DNA from: Micromonospora avicenniae
GTDB lineage: Bacteria > Actinomycetota > Actinomycetes > Mycobacteriales > Micromonosporaceae
Reading direction: 5' to 3'
DNA length: 64,000 bases
Assembly (NCBI RefSeq): GCF_900156065.1
Contig: NZ_FTNF01000002.1
Location: 372,001 to 436,000 of the forward strand
Shown here one piece after another: positions 51,039 to 60,356 of this stretch; within the stretch, counting starts at the first letter, position 1; each line of letters starts with the position of its first letter. The translations under genes and the position numbers were made by a program. Under the pieces are notes generated by a model that made no database searches, was not told the origin of the DNA, and worked only from the letters and a program-made list of their open reading frames with translations.

Positions 51039-53210
51039 GTGCTGACTGAGGGAGTGGTGCTCAGCGATCGGTACCGGCTGAGCGAACGCGTGGCTACGGG
51101 CGGGATGGGTGCGGTCTGGCGGTGCACGGACCTGCTGCTGGAACGCGAAGTCGCCGTCAAGGTGCTGCTGTCGACCCTGGTCGCCGACGCCGAATTCGCC
51201 ACCCGGTTCCGGGCCGAGGCGCGGATGCTGGCCGCTCTGCGTCACCCGGGGGTGGTCGCGGTGCACGATGTCGGTCAGGCCACGCTCGCCGACGGCACTC
51301 CGGTCGACTACTTGGTCATGGAGTACGTCGAGGGTGAACCGCTGGGCCACTGGATCGGCCGCGCCGGCCGGCTGGACGCCGCGTCCACCATGTCGGTGGT
51401 GGCGCAGGCGGCGGACGCCCTGCACGGGGCTCACGTCGCCGGGATCGTCCACCGCGACGTGAAGCCGGGCAACCTGCTGGTCAGGCCGGACGGCCGGGTG
51501 GTGCTGGTGGACTTCGGCATCGCCCGCTCGCCGGCCCTGACCGGGCTCACCGCGGCCAACATCGTGCTCGGCACCGCCCTCTACATGTCGCCCGAGCAGG
51601 GCACCGGCCAGCCGGTCTCCGCCGCCAGCGACGTCTACGCGCTCGGCGCCGTGGCGTACCTCTGCCTCGCCGGGCGGCCCCCGTTCGTCGGTGAGAACCC
51701 GCTCGAGGTGGCGCTGCGCCACCAGCAGGACGAGCCGGAGCCCCTGCCGCCGGGCACCCCACCCGCGGTCATCGAACTGGTGGCCCGGGCGATGGCGAAA
51801 CGTCCGGCCGACCGGTTCGGCAGCGCCGCCGAAATGGCCAGGGCGGCCACCGAGGCGCGCCGCGCCATCCTGGCCGCCAGCCCGCACTCCGCCCGACCGC
51901 CGTGGGCGTCGACCGGCGCGACCCCTACCGCGCCACCCGCACCGGTCCACCTCTCCCAGCCGCCGCTGCCGGCCACACCGGCCGCTCCCGGCGGTACGCC
52001 TCCGCCGCCCGCCCCGGTCAGCCCCGCACATCCCGCGCCGGTCGGCCCCGTACACCCCGCGCCGTTCAGCCCCGCGCGTCCCGCGTCGCCGGCCGTGCCC
52101 GGGGATCTCACCATCGTCGGCGCGGCACCCGCCGGCCCCGGCGCCGGGCACCCGGACGCCGCTGCTCCACCGGCCGGGTCCGCGGCGCCTACCGTGTTCA
52201 CCGCCACACCCGGGTTCCCGGCCCCGCCGGCCGACGTCCCGCTCGGGTTCCCGACCCCCGGGGCGGGCCCGAGCGGATATCCGACCCCCGGGGGCCCGAG
52301 CGGATATCCGACCCCGCCGGCCGGGTTCCCGGCCACACCGCCCAGCGGACCGGCCGGATTCCCGACCGGCTTCGCCGGCCCGGTCCCGATGTCGACGCCC
52401 ATCGGCCAACCCGGCCCCGCCCGGTGGTCGGCCGACGTCACGCCCGTACCGCAACCGCCCCCGGCCGACACCCTCGAGAACCCGCTGGGTTCCGAGCCGA
52501 CCGGACGCAGCGGCAAGCTCATCGGTGCCGGCGCGGCCGTGCTCGTGGCGCTGGCCGCGACGATCGGACTGATCACGCTGCGTCCCGGCGGCGAGCCCGG
52601 CAAGAGCGACCAGCCGCCGGCGCTGACCGCCGAGTCGGCCGCGGCGCGGGAGCCCACTCCCGTGCCGAACGCCGTCGGCACCGCCCCCGCCCGCAGCCCC
52701 GGCACCACCCCGAGCGCCACCCGTACGGCGAGCCCCGGGGCGACCGGCAACAGTCCGACCGGCCGGCCCGGCGCTCCCGAAGCGCCCGCCGGCGGGCGGA
52801 CCGCCACGCCGACCGGTGGCACCGACGACCGCCCGACACCGAGCACGACCAGCAGCAGGCCCGAGAAGCCCAACCCGTACACGGCGGCCCAGGCCTGCGG
52901 CTCCGGCTACCAGGTGATCGACTCGGCGACGCTGACGGACGGCGGCGGACTCCGCCGGGGGCGCGTCTACCTGCTCTACAACGCGGCCAACGGCAACAAC
53001 TGCGTCGTCACCCTCAAGGACACCGCCGTCGGCACGAAGACGGCGGCGTCCGCGTACCTCGAGGTGAAGGGGCAGACCCGTAGGACCGACAGTGGCTCGT
53101 TCCAGTACTACGCCGGGCCGGTACGGGCCGCCGCGGCCGGCACCTGCGTGAAGTGGGGCGGGTCGACCGGAGGCGTCAGCTACGGGAGCCCGTTCGAACA
53201 CTGCGACTGA
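51039..53210 (+). CDS. Membrane Ser/Thr protein kinase (PknB-like) with uncharacterised extracellular domain
   Basis: This 723-residue kinase has an N-terminal cytosolic kinase domain (about 10-275): VATGGMGAVWR glycine loop, AVKVL Lys 41, IVHRDVKPGNLL (HRD 138-140), VDFGIAR (DFG 158-160) and MSPEQ. A ~220-residue Pro/Ala-rich linker follows, with short tandem repeats (three 24-bp units at 52017-52088, PAHPAPVG type). One membrane helix near 493-515 leads to an extracellular Ser/Thr-rich stem and a ~110-residue C-terminal domain with four Cys (QACGSGYQV, NNCVVTL, GTCVKWGG, FEHCD). That domain is not PASTA and I do not recognise it. The start is set by the leaderless promoter. Confidence 0.92.
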   Translation: MLTEGVVLSDRYRLSERVATGGMGAVWRCTDLLLEREVAVKVLLSTLVADAEFATRFRAEARMLAALRHPGVVAVHDVGQATLADGTPVDYLVMEYVEGEPLGHWIGRAGRLDAASTMSVVAQAADALHGAHVAGIVHRDVKPGNLLVRPDGRVVLVDFGIARSPALTGLTAANIVLGTALYMSPEQGTGQPVSAASDVYALGAVAYLCLAGRPPFVGENPLEVALRHQQDEPEPLPPGTPPAVIELVARAMAKRPADRFGSAAEMARAATEARRAILAASPHSARPPWASTGATPTAPPAPVHLSQPPLPATPAAPGGTPPPPAPVSPAHPAPVGPVHPAPFSPARPASPAVPGDLTIVGAAPAGPGAGHPDAAAPPAGSAAPTVFTATPGFPAPPADVPLGFPTPGAGPSGYPTPGGPSGYPTPPAGFPATPPSGPAGFPTGFAGPVPMSTPIGQPGPARWSADVTPVPQPPPADTLENPLGSEPTGRSGKLIGAGAAVLVALAATIGLITLRPGGEPGKSDQPPALTAESAAAREPTPVPNAVGTAPARSPGTTPSATRTASPGATGNSPTGRPGAPEAPAGGRTATPTGGTDDRPTPSTTSSRPEKPNPYTAAQACGSGYQVIDSATLTDGGGLRRGRVYLLYNAANGNNCVVTLKDTAVGTKTAASAYLEVKGQTRRTDSGSFQYYAGPVRAAAAGTCVKWGGSTGGVSYGSPFEHCD

Positions 53211-53248
53211 GCGCCCGGGCCGGGCGGCAACGGCAGCACCGACGGCCT

Positions 53249-53254
53249 TAAGGT
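53249..53254 (+). promoter_or_regulatory. -10 element TAAGGT, leaderless promoter of cobU-cobT
   Basis: TAAGGT ends 6 nt before ATG 53261. It leaves no room for a cobalamin riboswitch in a leader. Confidence 0.5.
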
Positions 53255-53260
53255 ACGGGC

Positions 53261-55144
53261 ATGTCGGTTGACGGGTGGAACACGGTCCTGGTGCTCGGCG
53301 GCATCCGGTCCGGCAAGTCCGAGTTCGCCGAGTCCCTGGTCGGTGACGCGCCGGTGGTCCGGTACGTGGCCACCGCACCCACGGGGGACCCGCAGGACAC
53401 CGAGTGGGCGGGCCGCCTCGCGGCGCACCGCGCCCGTCGGCCGGGCAGCTGGACCACCGAGGAGACCGCTGACGAACCGCGTCGGCTCGCCGACGTGCTC
53501 GCTTCCGCCGAGCCGCATGAGACGCTGCTCGTCGACGACCTCGGCGGGTGGGTGGCGGTGCTGCTGGATCCGGCGCACCAGCCCGCGGACGACACCGGGA
53601 CGATCACCGAACTGGCCGACGCGATCCGTCACTGCGCCGCGCGGCTGGTGCTGGTCAGCCCCGAGGTCGGGCTGTCGCTGGTGCCGACCACCCCGGTCGG
53701 CCGGGCCTTCACCGACGCGCTGGGCGTGACGAACCGGGCCGTCGCCGACGCCTGCGACGGGGTCGTGCTGGTGATCGCCGGGCAGCCGACCTGGCTCAAG
53801 GGCCCCGCGCCGGTCCGCACCGGCGCCACGCCGGCCGTGAGCACCGGGGCTCTGCCGGCCGCCGGTGGGAAACCTGCCGGCACCACCGCCAACGGTGCCG
53901 GCGTCGAGCCGACACCCGAACTCGTCGACCTGTCGAACGCGGTGAACCCCACATCCCCGCCGCCGTTGCCCGCCGAGAGCGGCACCGGCTGGAACATGCC
54001 CACCATGACCCTGCCGATGGCCGCCACGGGTCTCGTCATCCAGCCGGGCATGGAACTGCCGATGCCCGACGAGTACGCCGGTCCGCAGGCGATCGAACGA
54101 CTCGCCACCCTCGACGTGCCCGGCGCCGGGCTGGGCGTGCTGGAGCGACTGGTCGGCTTCGCCGCCGCCACCCAGGGCACCCCGACGCCGGCCGCCTGGA
54201 ACTCCGTACGCGTGCTGCTGGTCAACGGCGACCACGCCGGCGGCGCGGCCGCCGGTGTCCGGCCCGGCGAGTCGGCGCGCCGGGCCGGCCAGGCCCGCAC
54301 CGGCCGGGGCGCGCTGGCCCGGCTCGCCGCCGAGGCGGGCGCGAGCCTCCAGGTGGTGGACGCCCCGAGCGCCGCCGCGATGGAGGATGGGCCGGCGCTC
54401 ACCGGCGAGCAGGTCGAGTCCGCCCTGCGCTACGGCTGGCAGCTGGCCGAGGAGGCCGCCGGGGCGGGCGCGCAGCTGCTGGTGCTGGCCGCGACCGGGG
54501 CCGGCACCGAGGCGACCGCCGCGGCCGTGCTCGCCGCCACCTCCGGAGCGGAACCGTCGGCCGTCCTCGGCCGGGTGGTCACCGAGACCGGCGAGATCGA
54601 CGACGCGGCCTGGATGCGGCGCTGCGCGGCGGTACGCGACGCGATGCACCGGACCCGCAACTCGTCCCGGGCCGCCAAGGACGTGCTCGCCGAACTCGGC
54701 GGTGGCGACGTGGCGATCGCCACCGGCGTGCTGCTCGGCGCGACGGCGCACCGCATCCCGGTGATGCTCGACGGCCCGGTCGGGCTGGCCGCCGGCCTGG
54801 TCAGCCGGGACCTGGCCGGGCAGGCCCGGCACTGGTGCCTGCTCGCCGACCACGGCGGCGACCCGGCGGTGAAGCTGGCGGCCGACGTACTCGGCCTCAC
54901 CGCGCTGCTCGACCTGCGGCTGGGTCTCGGTGAGGGCGCCAACGCGCTGGTCGCACTGCCGATGCTGCGTTCGGTGCTGGCGCTCGCCGCCGCGCTGCCC
55001 ACGCACCCGTCGCTGACGGGCGAGGTCGAACCGGACGACGAGCGAGCGGCACCCGAGTTCGCCGAGCCGGCGCCGGCCGGACCCGGCCCCACCAGTATCG
55101 AGCCGGACGAGGAACGGGTCGACCCGTCGGGCCGTGCCGGCTGA
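53261..55144 (+). CDS. cobT: Fused adenosylcobinamide kinase/guanylyltransferase (CobU) and DMB phosphoribosyltransferase (CobT)
   Basis: This 627-residue fusion serves nucleotide-loop assembly of cobalamin. Residues ~1-175 are CobU: P-loop LVLGGIRSGKSEFAESL, YVATAPTGDPQDTEWAGRLAAHR and LLVDDLGGWVAVLL. After an Ala/Thr linker (~185-240) comes CobT (~245-600), which activates dimethylbenzimidazole with nicotinate mononucleotide. Its catalytic Glu lies in LGLGEGANALVALPML. RPGESARRAGQARTGRGALAR and GGGDVAIATGVLLGA fit CobT. Mycobacteria keep these as separate genes (cobT beside cobS). The stop overlaps cobS by 11 bp, so the two are coupled. The C-terminal ~35 residues are an acidic tail. Confidence 0.88.
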   Translation: MSVDGWNTVLVLGGIRSGKSEFAESLVGDAPVVRYVATAPTGDPQDTEWAGRLAAHRARRPGSWTTEETADEPRRLADVLASAEPHETLLVDDLGGWVAVLLDPAHQPADDTGTITELADAIRHCAARLVLVSPEVGLSLVPTTPVGRAFTDALGVTNRAVADACDGVVLVIAGQPTWLKGPAPVRTGATPAVSTGALPAAGGKPAGTTANGAGVEPTPELVDLSNAVNPTSPPPLPAESGTGWNMPTMTLPMAATGLVIQPGMELPMPDEYAGPQAIERLATLDVPGAGLGVLERLVGFAAATQGTPTPAAWNSVRVLLVNGDHAGGAAAGVRPGESARRAGQARTGRGALARLAAEAGASLQVVDAPSAAAMEDGPALTGEQVESALRYGWQLAEEAAGAGAQLLVLAATGAGTEATAAAVLAATSGAEPSAVLGRVVTETGEIDDAAWMRRCAAVRDAMHRTRNSSRAAKDVLAELGGGDVAIATGVLLGATAHRIPVMLDGPVGLAAGLVSRDLAGQARHWCLLADHGGDPAVKLAADVLGLTALLDLRLGLGEGANALVALPMLRSVLALAAALPTHPSLTGEVEPDDERAAPEFAEPAPAGPGPTSIEPDEERVDPSGRAG

Positions 55145-55907
55145 CGGGCGGTTCGTCGCCGGGGCGCGGCTGGCGCTCACCACGTTCACCACGCTGCCGG
55201 TACGCGCCGGCCGGATCGACCGGGCCGTGGCCGGCACCGCGATGGCGCTCGCGCCGGCCGTCGGGGCGCTGCTCGGCGCGCTGCTGGCCGGCGTGCTGCT
55301 GCTCCTGGCCACGGTCGCCCCGCCACTCGTCGCCGCCGGGGTGACGGTCGGCGCCGCCGCGCTGCTCACCCGGGGCCTGCACCTCGACGGGCTGGCCGAC
55401 ACCGTCGACGCGCTCGGCTCGTACCGGCGTGGGCCGGCCGCCCTGGAAATCATGAAGAAGCCGGACGTCGGCCCGTTCGGGGTGGTCGCGCTGGTGGTCG
55501 TACTCCTGCTGCAGACCGCGACGCTCGCCGAGCTGGCCGGGCGGTCGTGGCCGGCGTGCCTCGCGGCGGTGGTCGCCGCGACGGCGGCCGGCCGGCTCGG
55601 CGTCACGCTGGCCTGCCGACGGGGCGTGCCGGCAGCCCGGCCGGACGGCCTCGGCGCGCTGGTCGCCGGCACGGTCGGCCCGCCGGCCCTGGCGCTCGGC
55701 GTCGTCGCCGTCGCGCTGGTGGCCGTCGCCGCGGTGCCGGACCGGCCGTGGCAGGGGCCGCTCGCCGTCGGGGTCGCCCTGGCCGTCGCGGTGGCGCTGC
55801 TGGCTCACGTGGTACGCCGACTCGGCGGCATCACCGGCGACGTGCTGGGAGCGACCGTCGAGGTCGTCACCACGCTGGTCTACCTCGGACTGGTGCTGTC
55901 CGGCTGA
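55134..55907 (+). CDS. cobS: Adenosylcobinamide-GDP ribazoletransferase (cobalamin synthase, CobS)
   Basis: This 257-residue membrane enzyme joins adenosylcobinamide-GDP to alpha-ribazole (phosphate), the last step of cobalamin assembly. Of about seven helices, the conserved cytosolic loop motif is TRGLHLDGLADTVDALGSYRRG, with metal-binding Asp residues. KKPDVGPFGVVALV and GGITGDVLGATVEV are further hallmarks. The start is GTG 55134, inside the cobT end, with GGGTCG upstream. It uses the products of both halves of the preceding fusion, which explains the tight linkage. No cobalamin riboswitch was recognised. Confidence 0.92.
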   Translation: MPADGRFVAGARLALTTFTTLPVRAGRIDRAVAGTAMALAPAVGALLGALLAGVLLLLATVAPPLVAAGVTVGAAALLTRGLHLDGLADTVDALGSYRRGPAALEIMKKPDVGPFGVVALVVVLLLQTATLAELAGRSWPACLAAVVAATAAGRLGVTLACRRGVPAARPDGLGALVAGTVGPPALALGVVAVALVAVAAVPDRPWQGPLAVGVALAVAVALLAHVVRRLGGITGDVLGATVEVVTTLVYLGLVLSG

Positions 55908-55973
55908 ACGCGGCACGGCCCGCCGGGTAGCGTTCGGCTCGACAGCACCGGCACCGCCAACCGGGGGACGAGA

Positions 55974-57263
55974 ATGCTCATCACCGACGACTTCCTACCC
56001 GTACCGGTCCCGGAGTCGCTCAGCGCGACCTACCTGGTACCCGTGGAGGGGTTGCCGAAGGTCAGTACGAAGAGCGCGGTGGCGGCGCTCGCCGGCCGGA
56101 TCGCCGAGCCGGTTCACGGGCTGGCGAAGCAGATGCTGGACAGCCCGCTGATGAGCGTGGACGTCCGTCCGATCGGCGAGTTCCCCGAACTGCCGCCGGA
56201 CCTGCTCGCCGCGTTCGGCGCCAGCGAGACGCAACTGGACCGGCTCGCCGCGGCCACCCATCTCGTGGTCGTGCAGGCCGAGTACCGGCCCGGCTGGCCG
56301 CCGGCGCACGAGTGGGCGGCCCGGGCGGTGGCGGCGGCGGTCGCCGAATCGGTGGGCGGTGACGTGGTGGACGTCTTCGGGTTGCAGTTCCTGGACCCGG
56401 CGACCGCGCTGCGCTCGCTTCCCGACGACACCGGACGCATCCGGCTGGTCGACTGGGTGCTGGTGCCCTACTCCTCGGACGCCGAGGGGCTCTGGTTCAC
56501 CACGAAGGGGCTGCGGCGCTTCGGCCTGCTCGAGTTGCAGACTCAGGGCGTACCGGACCACCTGACCCGGGCGTGGGGCGCGGTGATGACCGGTGCGGCG
56601 CGACGGCTGCTGCGAGATTGGACCGACGGGCTGTCCGGCGAGGAGGTGCCGGCGTTCGTGCAGCTGCCGGTGCTCGCCACGGTGACCGGGCACGACATCG
56701 CGGTGGCGTACGGCAATCCGGAGCAGCACGGTGCGACGGCCCCGGTGCTGCTGCGGCTCGAACTCGACCCGGCGACCGACCCGGACGCGGACTCGTTCCT
56801 CAGCCTGCGGCCCCCGGAGGGCCACCCCGGCCCGGCCGGCCGGTACTTCGCGGCGGCGTGCGCCACGCTCTTCGCCGGCATCCAGCCGGACGTGCGCTAC
56901 GCCCGGCCGGGGGACGCGATGAGCAAGGCGATCGCCACCGCGCGGTCGGGGTTGGACGACGTACGTGCCCGGTTCGTCGCCGGGCAGCTGCCGCGCGAGT
57001 CGCAACTGGTGGTCAAGTACGGCCTGCCCGGCGAGGACGGTCCCGAGTACGTCTGGGCCGGCATCAGCTCGTGGGACACCCCGGAGCGGATCGTCGGGGT
57101 GAGCGCCAGCGACGCGACCTCCGATCCGACCGTACGGATCGGCTCCCCGGTCGTGGTGGAGGCCGCCGACGTGGTCGACTGGGCGGTGCTGGACGGCACC
57201 GGCGTCATCGAGGGCGGCTGGACCCAGGCCGTCCTCGACGCCGGCGAACACCCCACCCCCTAA
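55974..57263 (+). CDS. DUF2314-containing protein of unknown function (429 aa)
   Basis: This 429-residue soluble protein has a C-terminal DUF2314-like domain (about 345-425). VVKYGLPGEDGPEYVWAGIS, RIVGVSASDATSD, IGSPVVVEAADVVDWAV and GGWTQAVL match its usual pattern (EhxWv, G-x-v, DW, GgyT). The N-terminal ~330 residues contain PVEGLPKVSTKSAVAAL and HLVVVQAEYRPGWPPAHEWAAR, which I cannot assign. The start is ATG 55974 with GGGGGACGAGA just upstream. It follows cobS by 66 bp, but a functional link is not evident. A long palindrome follows the stop. Confidence 0.82.
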   Translation: MLITDDFLPVPVPESLSATYLVPVEGLPKVSTKSAVAALAGRIAEPVHGLAKQMLDSPLMSVDVRPIGEFPELPPDLLAAFGASETQLDRLAAATHLVVVQAEYRPGWPPAHEWAARAVAAAVAESVGGDVVDVFGLQFLDPATALRSLPDDTGRIRLVDWVLVPYSSDAEGLWFTTKGLRRFGLLELQTQGVPDHLTRAWGAVMTGAARRLLRDWTDGLSGEEVPAFVQLPVLATVTGHDIAVAYGNPEQHGATAPVLLRLELDPATDPDADSFLSLRPPEGHPGPAGRYFAAACATLFAGIQPDVRYARPGDAMSKAIATARSGLDDVRARFVAGQLPRESQLVVKYGLPGEDGPEYVWAGISSWDTPERIVGVSASDATSDPTVRIGSPVVVEAADVVDWAVLDGTGVIEGGWTQAVLDAGEHPTP

Positions 57264-57283
57264 CCCCTCCCCGCCGACTGACC

Positions 57284-57352
57284 GCCTCGGTGATCAAGAG
57301 GTTTGCGTCACGGGTCGCGCTCAATCTGACGCGAACCTCTTGATCACGAGGC
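57284..57352. repeat. Long-stem intergenic palindrome (about 26 bp)
   Basis: The arms (57284-57310 and 57327-57352) contain TGATCAAGAGGTT and its complement AACCTCTTGATCA, with one bulge and one mismatch over ~26 bp and a 16-nt loop. It lies between convergent stop codons and can act as a bidirectional terminator. The length suggests a dispersed repeat family. Confidence 0.7.
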
Positions 57353-57384
57353 GGGGCGACGAAGGGCGGGGGACCCGGGGTGGG

Positions 57385-58524
57385 TTATTTGACGCTGGGC
57401 TGGACGAAGGGGGGGCGGGTGACGCGCATCTGCGCGCGGCGGCCGCGGATGTCCACCTCGACCACGTCGCCGTCGGCCAGGTTCGCCGCCGTGTCCAGCA
57501 GCGCCAGGGCGATGCCCTGCTTCAGCGTCGGCGAGAACGTGCCGCTGGTGACCGTGCCCACAGTCGTCTCACCGAAGTGCACGGTCATGCCGGGGCGCGG
57601 GATCGCCCGGTCGACGGCCACCAGACCACGCAGCGTACGGCGGGGACCGGCCGCCTTCTCCGCGCGCAGCGCGTCCCGGCCCCAGAACGCCGGCTTGTCC
57701 CAGCCGACCGCCCAGCCCGAGCGGGCCTGCACCGGAGTGATGTCCAGCGACAGGTCCTGACCGTGCAGCGGGTACCCCATCTCGGTACGCAGCGTGTCGC
57801 GGGCGGCGAGCCCGCACGGACGCACGTCGTACGACTCGTCGGCGGCGAAGAGGGCGTCCCAGACGGCGGTGGCGTGCTCGGCCGGCACGACCAGCTCGTA
57901 CCCCAGCTCGCCCGTGTACCCGGTCCGGCAGACGGTCAGCTCGACCGGCACGCCGGCAACCGACGTGGCGCTGGAGAAGCTCATGTAGTCGTGCCCGGTG
58001 GGCAGACCCAGCGAGTCGAGCAGTTCGGCCGAGCGCGGCCCCTGCACGGCGAGCACCGCGTACGCCTCGTGCTCGTCGGTGACCGTGATCGACGCCGGCG
58101 CGGCGGCGCGCAGCCGGCGGACCACCTCGGCGGTGTTCGCCGCGTTCGGGATCAGGAAGACGTGGTCGTCGGCGTACAGGTAGGCGATGATGTCGTCCAC
58201 GACGCCACCTGTGGCGTCGTCGCAGCAGAGCGTGTACTGCGCCCGGCCGGGGCCGATCCGGCCCAGGTCGTTGCTGAGGCAGGCGTTGACGAAGTCCGCC
58301 GCACCCGCTCCGGTCACCCGGGCCTTGCCGAGGTGGGACACGTCGAAGACGCCCACCCCCGTGCGTACCGCCGTGTGTTCCCGGAGCACGCCGCCGCCGG
58401 CGTACTCCAGGGGCATCTCCCAACCCCCGAAGGGGGCGAACTTGGCACCGGCAGCGGTGTGCCGCTCGTGCAACGGGGAACGACGCAGCCGGGTATCGGC
58501 GGCGTCGGTGGTCACGTCGGTCAT
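57385..58524 (-). CDS. gcvT: Glycine cleavage system aminomethyltransferase (GcvT)
   Basis: This enzyme transfers the methylene of aminomethyl-lipoyl-H protein to tetrahydrofolate. Across 379 residues: [55 protein letters not shown] and [20 protein letters not shown] are family landmarks, the Asp in DVSHLGK being catalytic. [14 protein letters not shown] [11 protein letters not shown] and [16 protein letters not shown] follow. ATG 58524 is preceded by TAAGTT 7 nt upstream, a leaderless promoter, leaving no room for a glycine riboswitch. gcvP and gcvH are not in view. lpdA, 2.3 kb away, encodes the shared L protein type. Confidence 0.95.
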   Translation of the reverse strand: MTDVTTDAADTRLRRSPLHERHTAAGAKFAPFGGWEMPLEYAGGGVLREHTAVRTGVGVFDVSHLGKARVTGAGAADFVNACLSNDLGRIGPGRAQYTLCCDDATGGVVDDIIAYLYADDHVFLIPNAANTAEVVRRLRAAAPASITVTDEHEAYAVLAVQGPRSAELLDSLGLPTGHDYMSFSSATSVAGVPVELTVCRTGYTGELGYELVVPAEHATAVWDALFAADESYDVRPCGLAARDTLRTEMGYPLHGQDLSLDITPVQARSGWAVGWDKPAFWGRDALRAEKAAGPRRTLRGLVAVDRAIPRPGMTVHFGETTVGTVTSGTFSPTLKQGIALALLDTAANLADGDVVEVDIRGRRAQMRVTRPPFVQPSVK

Positions 58525-58531
58525 GGGTGGC

Positions 58532-58537
58532 AACTTA
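58532..58537 (-). promoter_or_regulatory. -10 element TAAGTT, leaderless promoter of gcvT
   Basis: On the minus strand TAAGTT is followed by GCCACCC and then ATG 58524. No Shine-Dalgarno is present. Confidence 0.6.
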
Positions 58538-58687
58538 CCGGGGCCGGACGCGCTGGTTAGCATCGGCGGGACCCGCCGATTCGCCTCGGCGGGACAACCC
58601 ACACGTCCGGCGGGTAGGTTCGCCGCCGGAGACCTTCACCGCCGGTACGCGTCGTCGCGGCCGGCCCGGCCCGCCCGGAGTAGCTCA

Positions 58688-60259
58688 GTGACATCGCCCC
58701 GCACCACCCTCAGCCTGGTCGACACCGACCCTGCAGAGCTCGCCGTCGACGCCATCGTGATCGGCGTGCACAGTCAGACCGGAGAGCAGGCCGCCACCAG
58801 CGGCGTCGCCGGCACCCTGCTGCTCGCCAGCGGCGCGGAGAGCATCGCCGCCGCCTTCGACGGGAAGCTCACCGAGACGCTGGCGCTGCTCGGCGCGACC
58901 GGCGGCCCGGGCGAGGTGATCAAGCTGGCGACGCTGGGCACGATCACGGCTCCGGTGGTCGCCGCGGTCGGCCTCGGCCCCGAGCCGTCCGGGGCCGCGC
59001 CGAACCCGGAGACGCTGCGCCGGGCCGCCGGTTCGGTCGTACGCGCCCTCGCCGGCGCCTCCCGGGTGGCGCTGGCCCTGCCGCTGCCGGACGACGCCGA
59101 CGCCCCGGCCGCGCTGCGCGCGGTCGCCGAGGGCGCGCTGCTCGGCGCGTACCGCTTCGCCGGATACAAGACCCGGCCGCAGCCGGCCCGACGCGAGCCG
59201 GTCGCCGAGGTGCTGGTGGCCGTGCCGGACGCCACTGACAGCACCGCGCAGGCCGAGGTGGCCCGCGCCACGGCGGTGGTAGGGGCAGTCCTGACCAGTC
59301 GCGACTGGGTCAACACCGCGCCGAACGAGCTGCGCCCGCCGGCCTTCGCCGACGCGGTCGCCGACGCCGCCCGCGAGGCCGGGCTCGGCGTCGAGGTGCT
59401 CGACGAGGCGGCGCTGCGGGAGGGCGGCTACGGCGGCATCATCGCCGTCGGGCAGGGCTCGGAGGCACCGCCGCGGCTGGTCAAGCTCACCTACACCCCG
59501 CAGGGCGGCGGCAACGGCAAGCGGGTGGCGCTGGTGGGCAAGGGCATCACCTTCGACACCGGCGGCATCTCGATCAAGCCGGCTCAGGGCATGTGGGAGA
59601 TGAAGTCCGACATGGCGGGCGCGGCGGCGGTCGGTGCGGCCATGCTGGCGGTGGCGGCGCTCAAGCCGTCCGTCGCGGTGACCGGCTACCTGCCGATGGC
59701 CGAGAACATGCCGTCGGGGACGTCGTACCGCCCCGGCGACGTGATCAAGATGTACAGCGGCAAGAAGGTCGAGGTGCTCAACACCGACGCCGAGGGCCGG
59801 ATGATCCTCGCCGACGCGATCGCCCGCGCCTGCGAGGACGGCACCGACTACCTCTTCGAGACCTCCACCCTGACGGGCGGCCAGGTGATCTCGCTGGGCA
59901 AGAAGATCGCCGGTGTGATGGGTACGCCGGAACTCTGCGAGCGCGTGAAGACCGCCGGTGAGGCGACCGGCGAGCCGGCCTGGCCGATGCCGCTGCCGGA
60001 CGACGTGCGCAAGGGCATGGACTCCGACGTGGCCGACATCTCCCAGGTGAACGCGGGCATGGATCGGGCCGGGCACATGCTCCAGGGCGGCGTGTTCCTG
60101 CGCGAGTTCGTCACCGAGGACGTGGCGTGGGCGCACATCGACATCGCCGGCCCGGGCTATCACTCGGGTGAGCCGACCGGCTACTGGGCCAAGGGCGGCA
60201 CCGGCGTGCCCGTGCGCACCCTCCTGCACCTGGTGGAGGACGTCGCCGCCAACGGCTGA
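58688..60259 (+). CDS. pepA: Leucyl aminopeptidase (M17, PepA)
   Basis: This 523-residue Mn/Zn exopeptidase removes N-terminal residues from peptides. The C-terminal catalytic domain carries LVGKGITFDTGGISIKPA (metal-binding Lys and Asp), MKSDMAGAAAV, and the signature NTDAEGRMILADA (metal-binding Asp and Glu). The N-terminal macro-like domain (1-170) is more variable. It is cytosolic and usually hexameric. The start is GTG 58688 with GGAG 7 nt upstream. The frame extends upstream antisense to gcvT, which is a shadow. A long palindrome follows the stop. The M. tuberculosis homologue (Rv2213) lies in the same order after gcvT. Confidence 0.95.
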   Translation: MTSPRTTLSLVDTDPAELAVDAIVIGVHSQTGEQAATSGVAGTLLLASGAESIAAAFDGKLTETLALLGATGGPGEVIKLATLGTITAPVVAAVGLGPEPSGAAPNPETLRRAAGSVVRALAGASRVALALPLPDDADAPAALRAVAEGALLGAYRFAGYKTRPQPARREPVAEVLVAVPDATDSTAQAEVARATAVVGAVLTSRDWVNTAPNELRPPAFADAVADAAREAGLGVEVLDEAALREGGYGGIIAVGQGSEAPPRLVKLTYTPQGGGNGKRVALVGKGITFDTGGISIKPAQGMWEMKSDMAGAAAVGAAMLAVAALKPSVAVTGYLPMAENMPSGTSYRPGDVIKMYSGKKVEVLNTDAEGRMILADAIARACEDGTDYLFETSTLTGGQVISLGKKIAGVMGTPELCERVKTAGEATGEPAWPMPLPDDVRKGMDSDVADISQVNAGMDRAGHMLQGGVFLREFVTEDVAWAHIDIAGPGYHSGEPTGYWAKGGTGVPVRTLLHLVEDVAANG

Positions 60260-60274
60260 CGCCGCCCGCGCACT

Positions 60275-60324
60275 TTCACGGAAAGAGTGGCCATTCCCGC
60301 GGGAACGGCCACTCTTTCCGTGAA
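60275..60324. repeat. Long-stem intergenic palindrome (25 bp arms, almost no loop)
   Basis: Arms 60275-60299 and 60300-60324 pair over 25 bp with a single mismatch. The outer 18 bp (TTCACGGAAAGAGTGGCC) are perfect. It lies between the convergent stops of pepA and the 109-residue gene, so it may terminate both. Confidence 0.75.
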
Positions 60325-60356
60325 CGAGGCCTCTCGCCCGGTGGGGCGGGTGGGGG

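Noticed and set aside
53211..53260. Cobalamin riboswitch upstream of cobU-cobT
   Set aside because: Only 50 bp separate the genes and a leaderless-type promoter occupies the end; no B12-box was seen.
58525..58687. Glycine riboswitch upstream of gcvT
   Set aside because: The -10 element lies 7 nt from the ATG, so there is no leader to hold one, and no conserved riboswitch core was seen.
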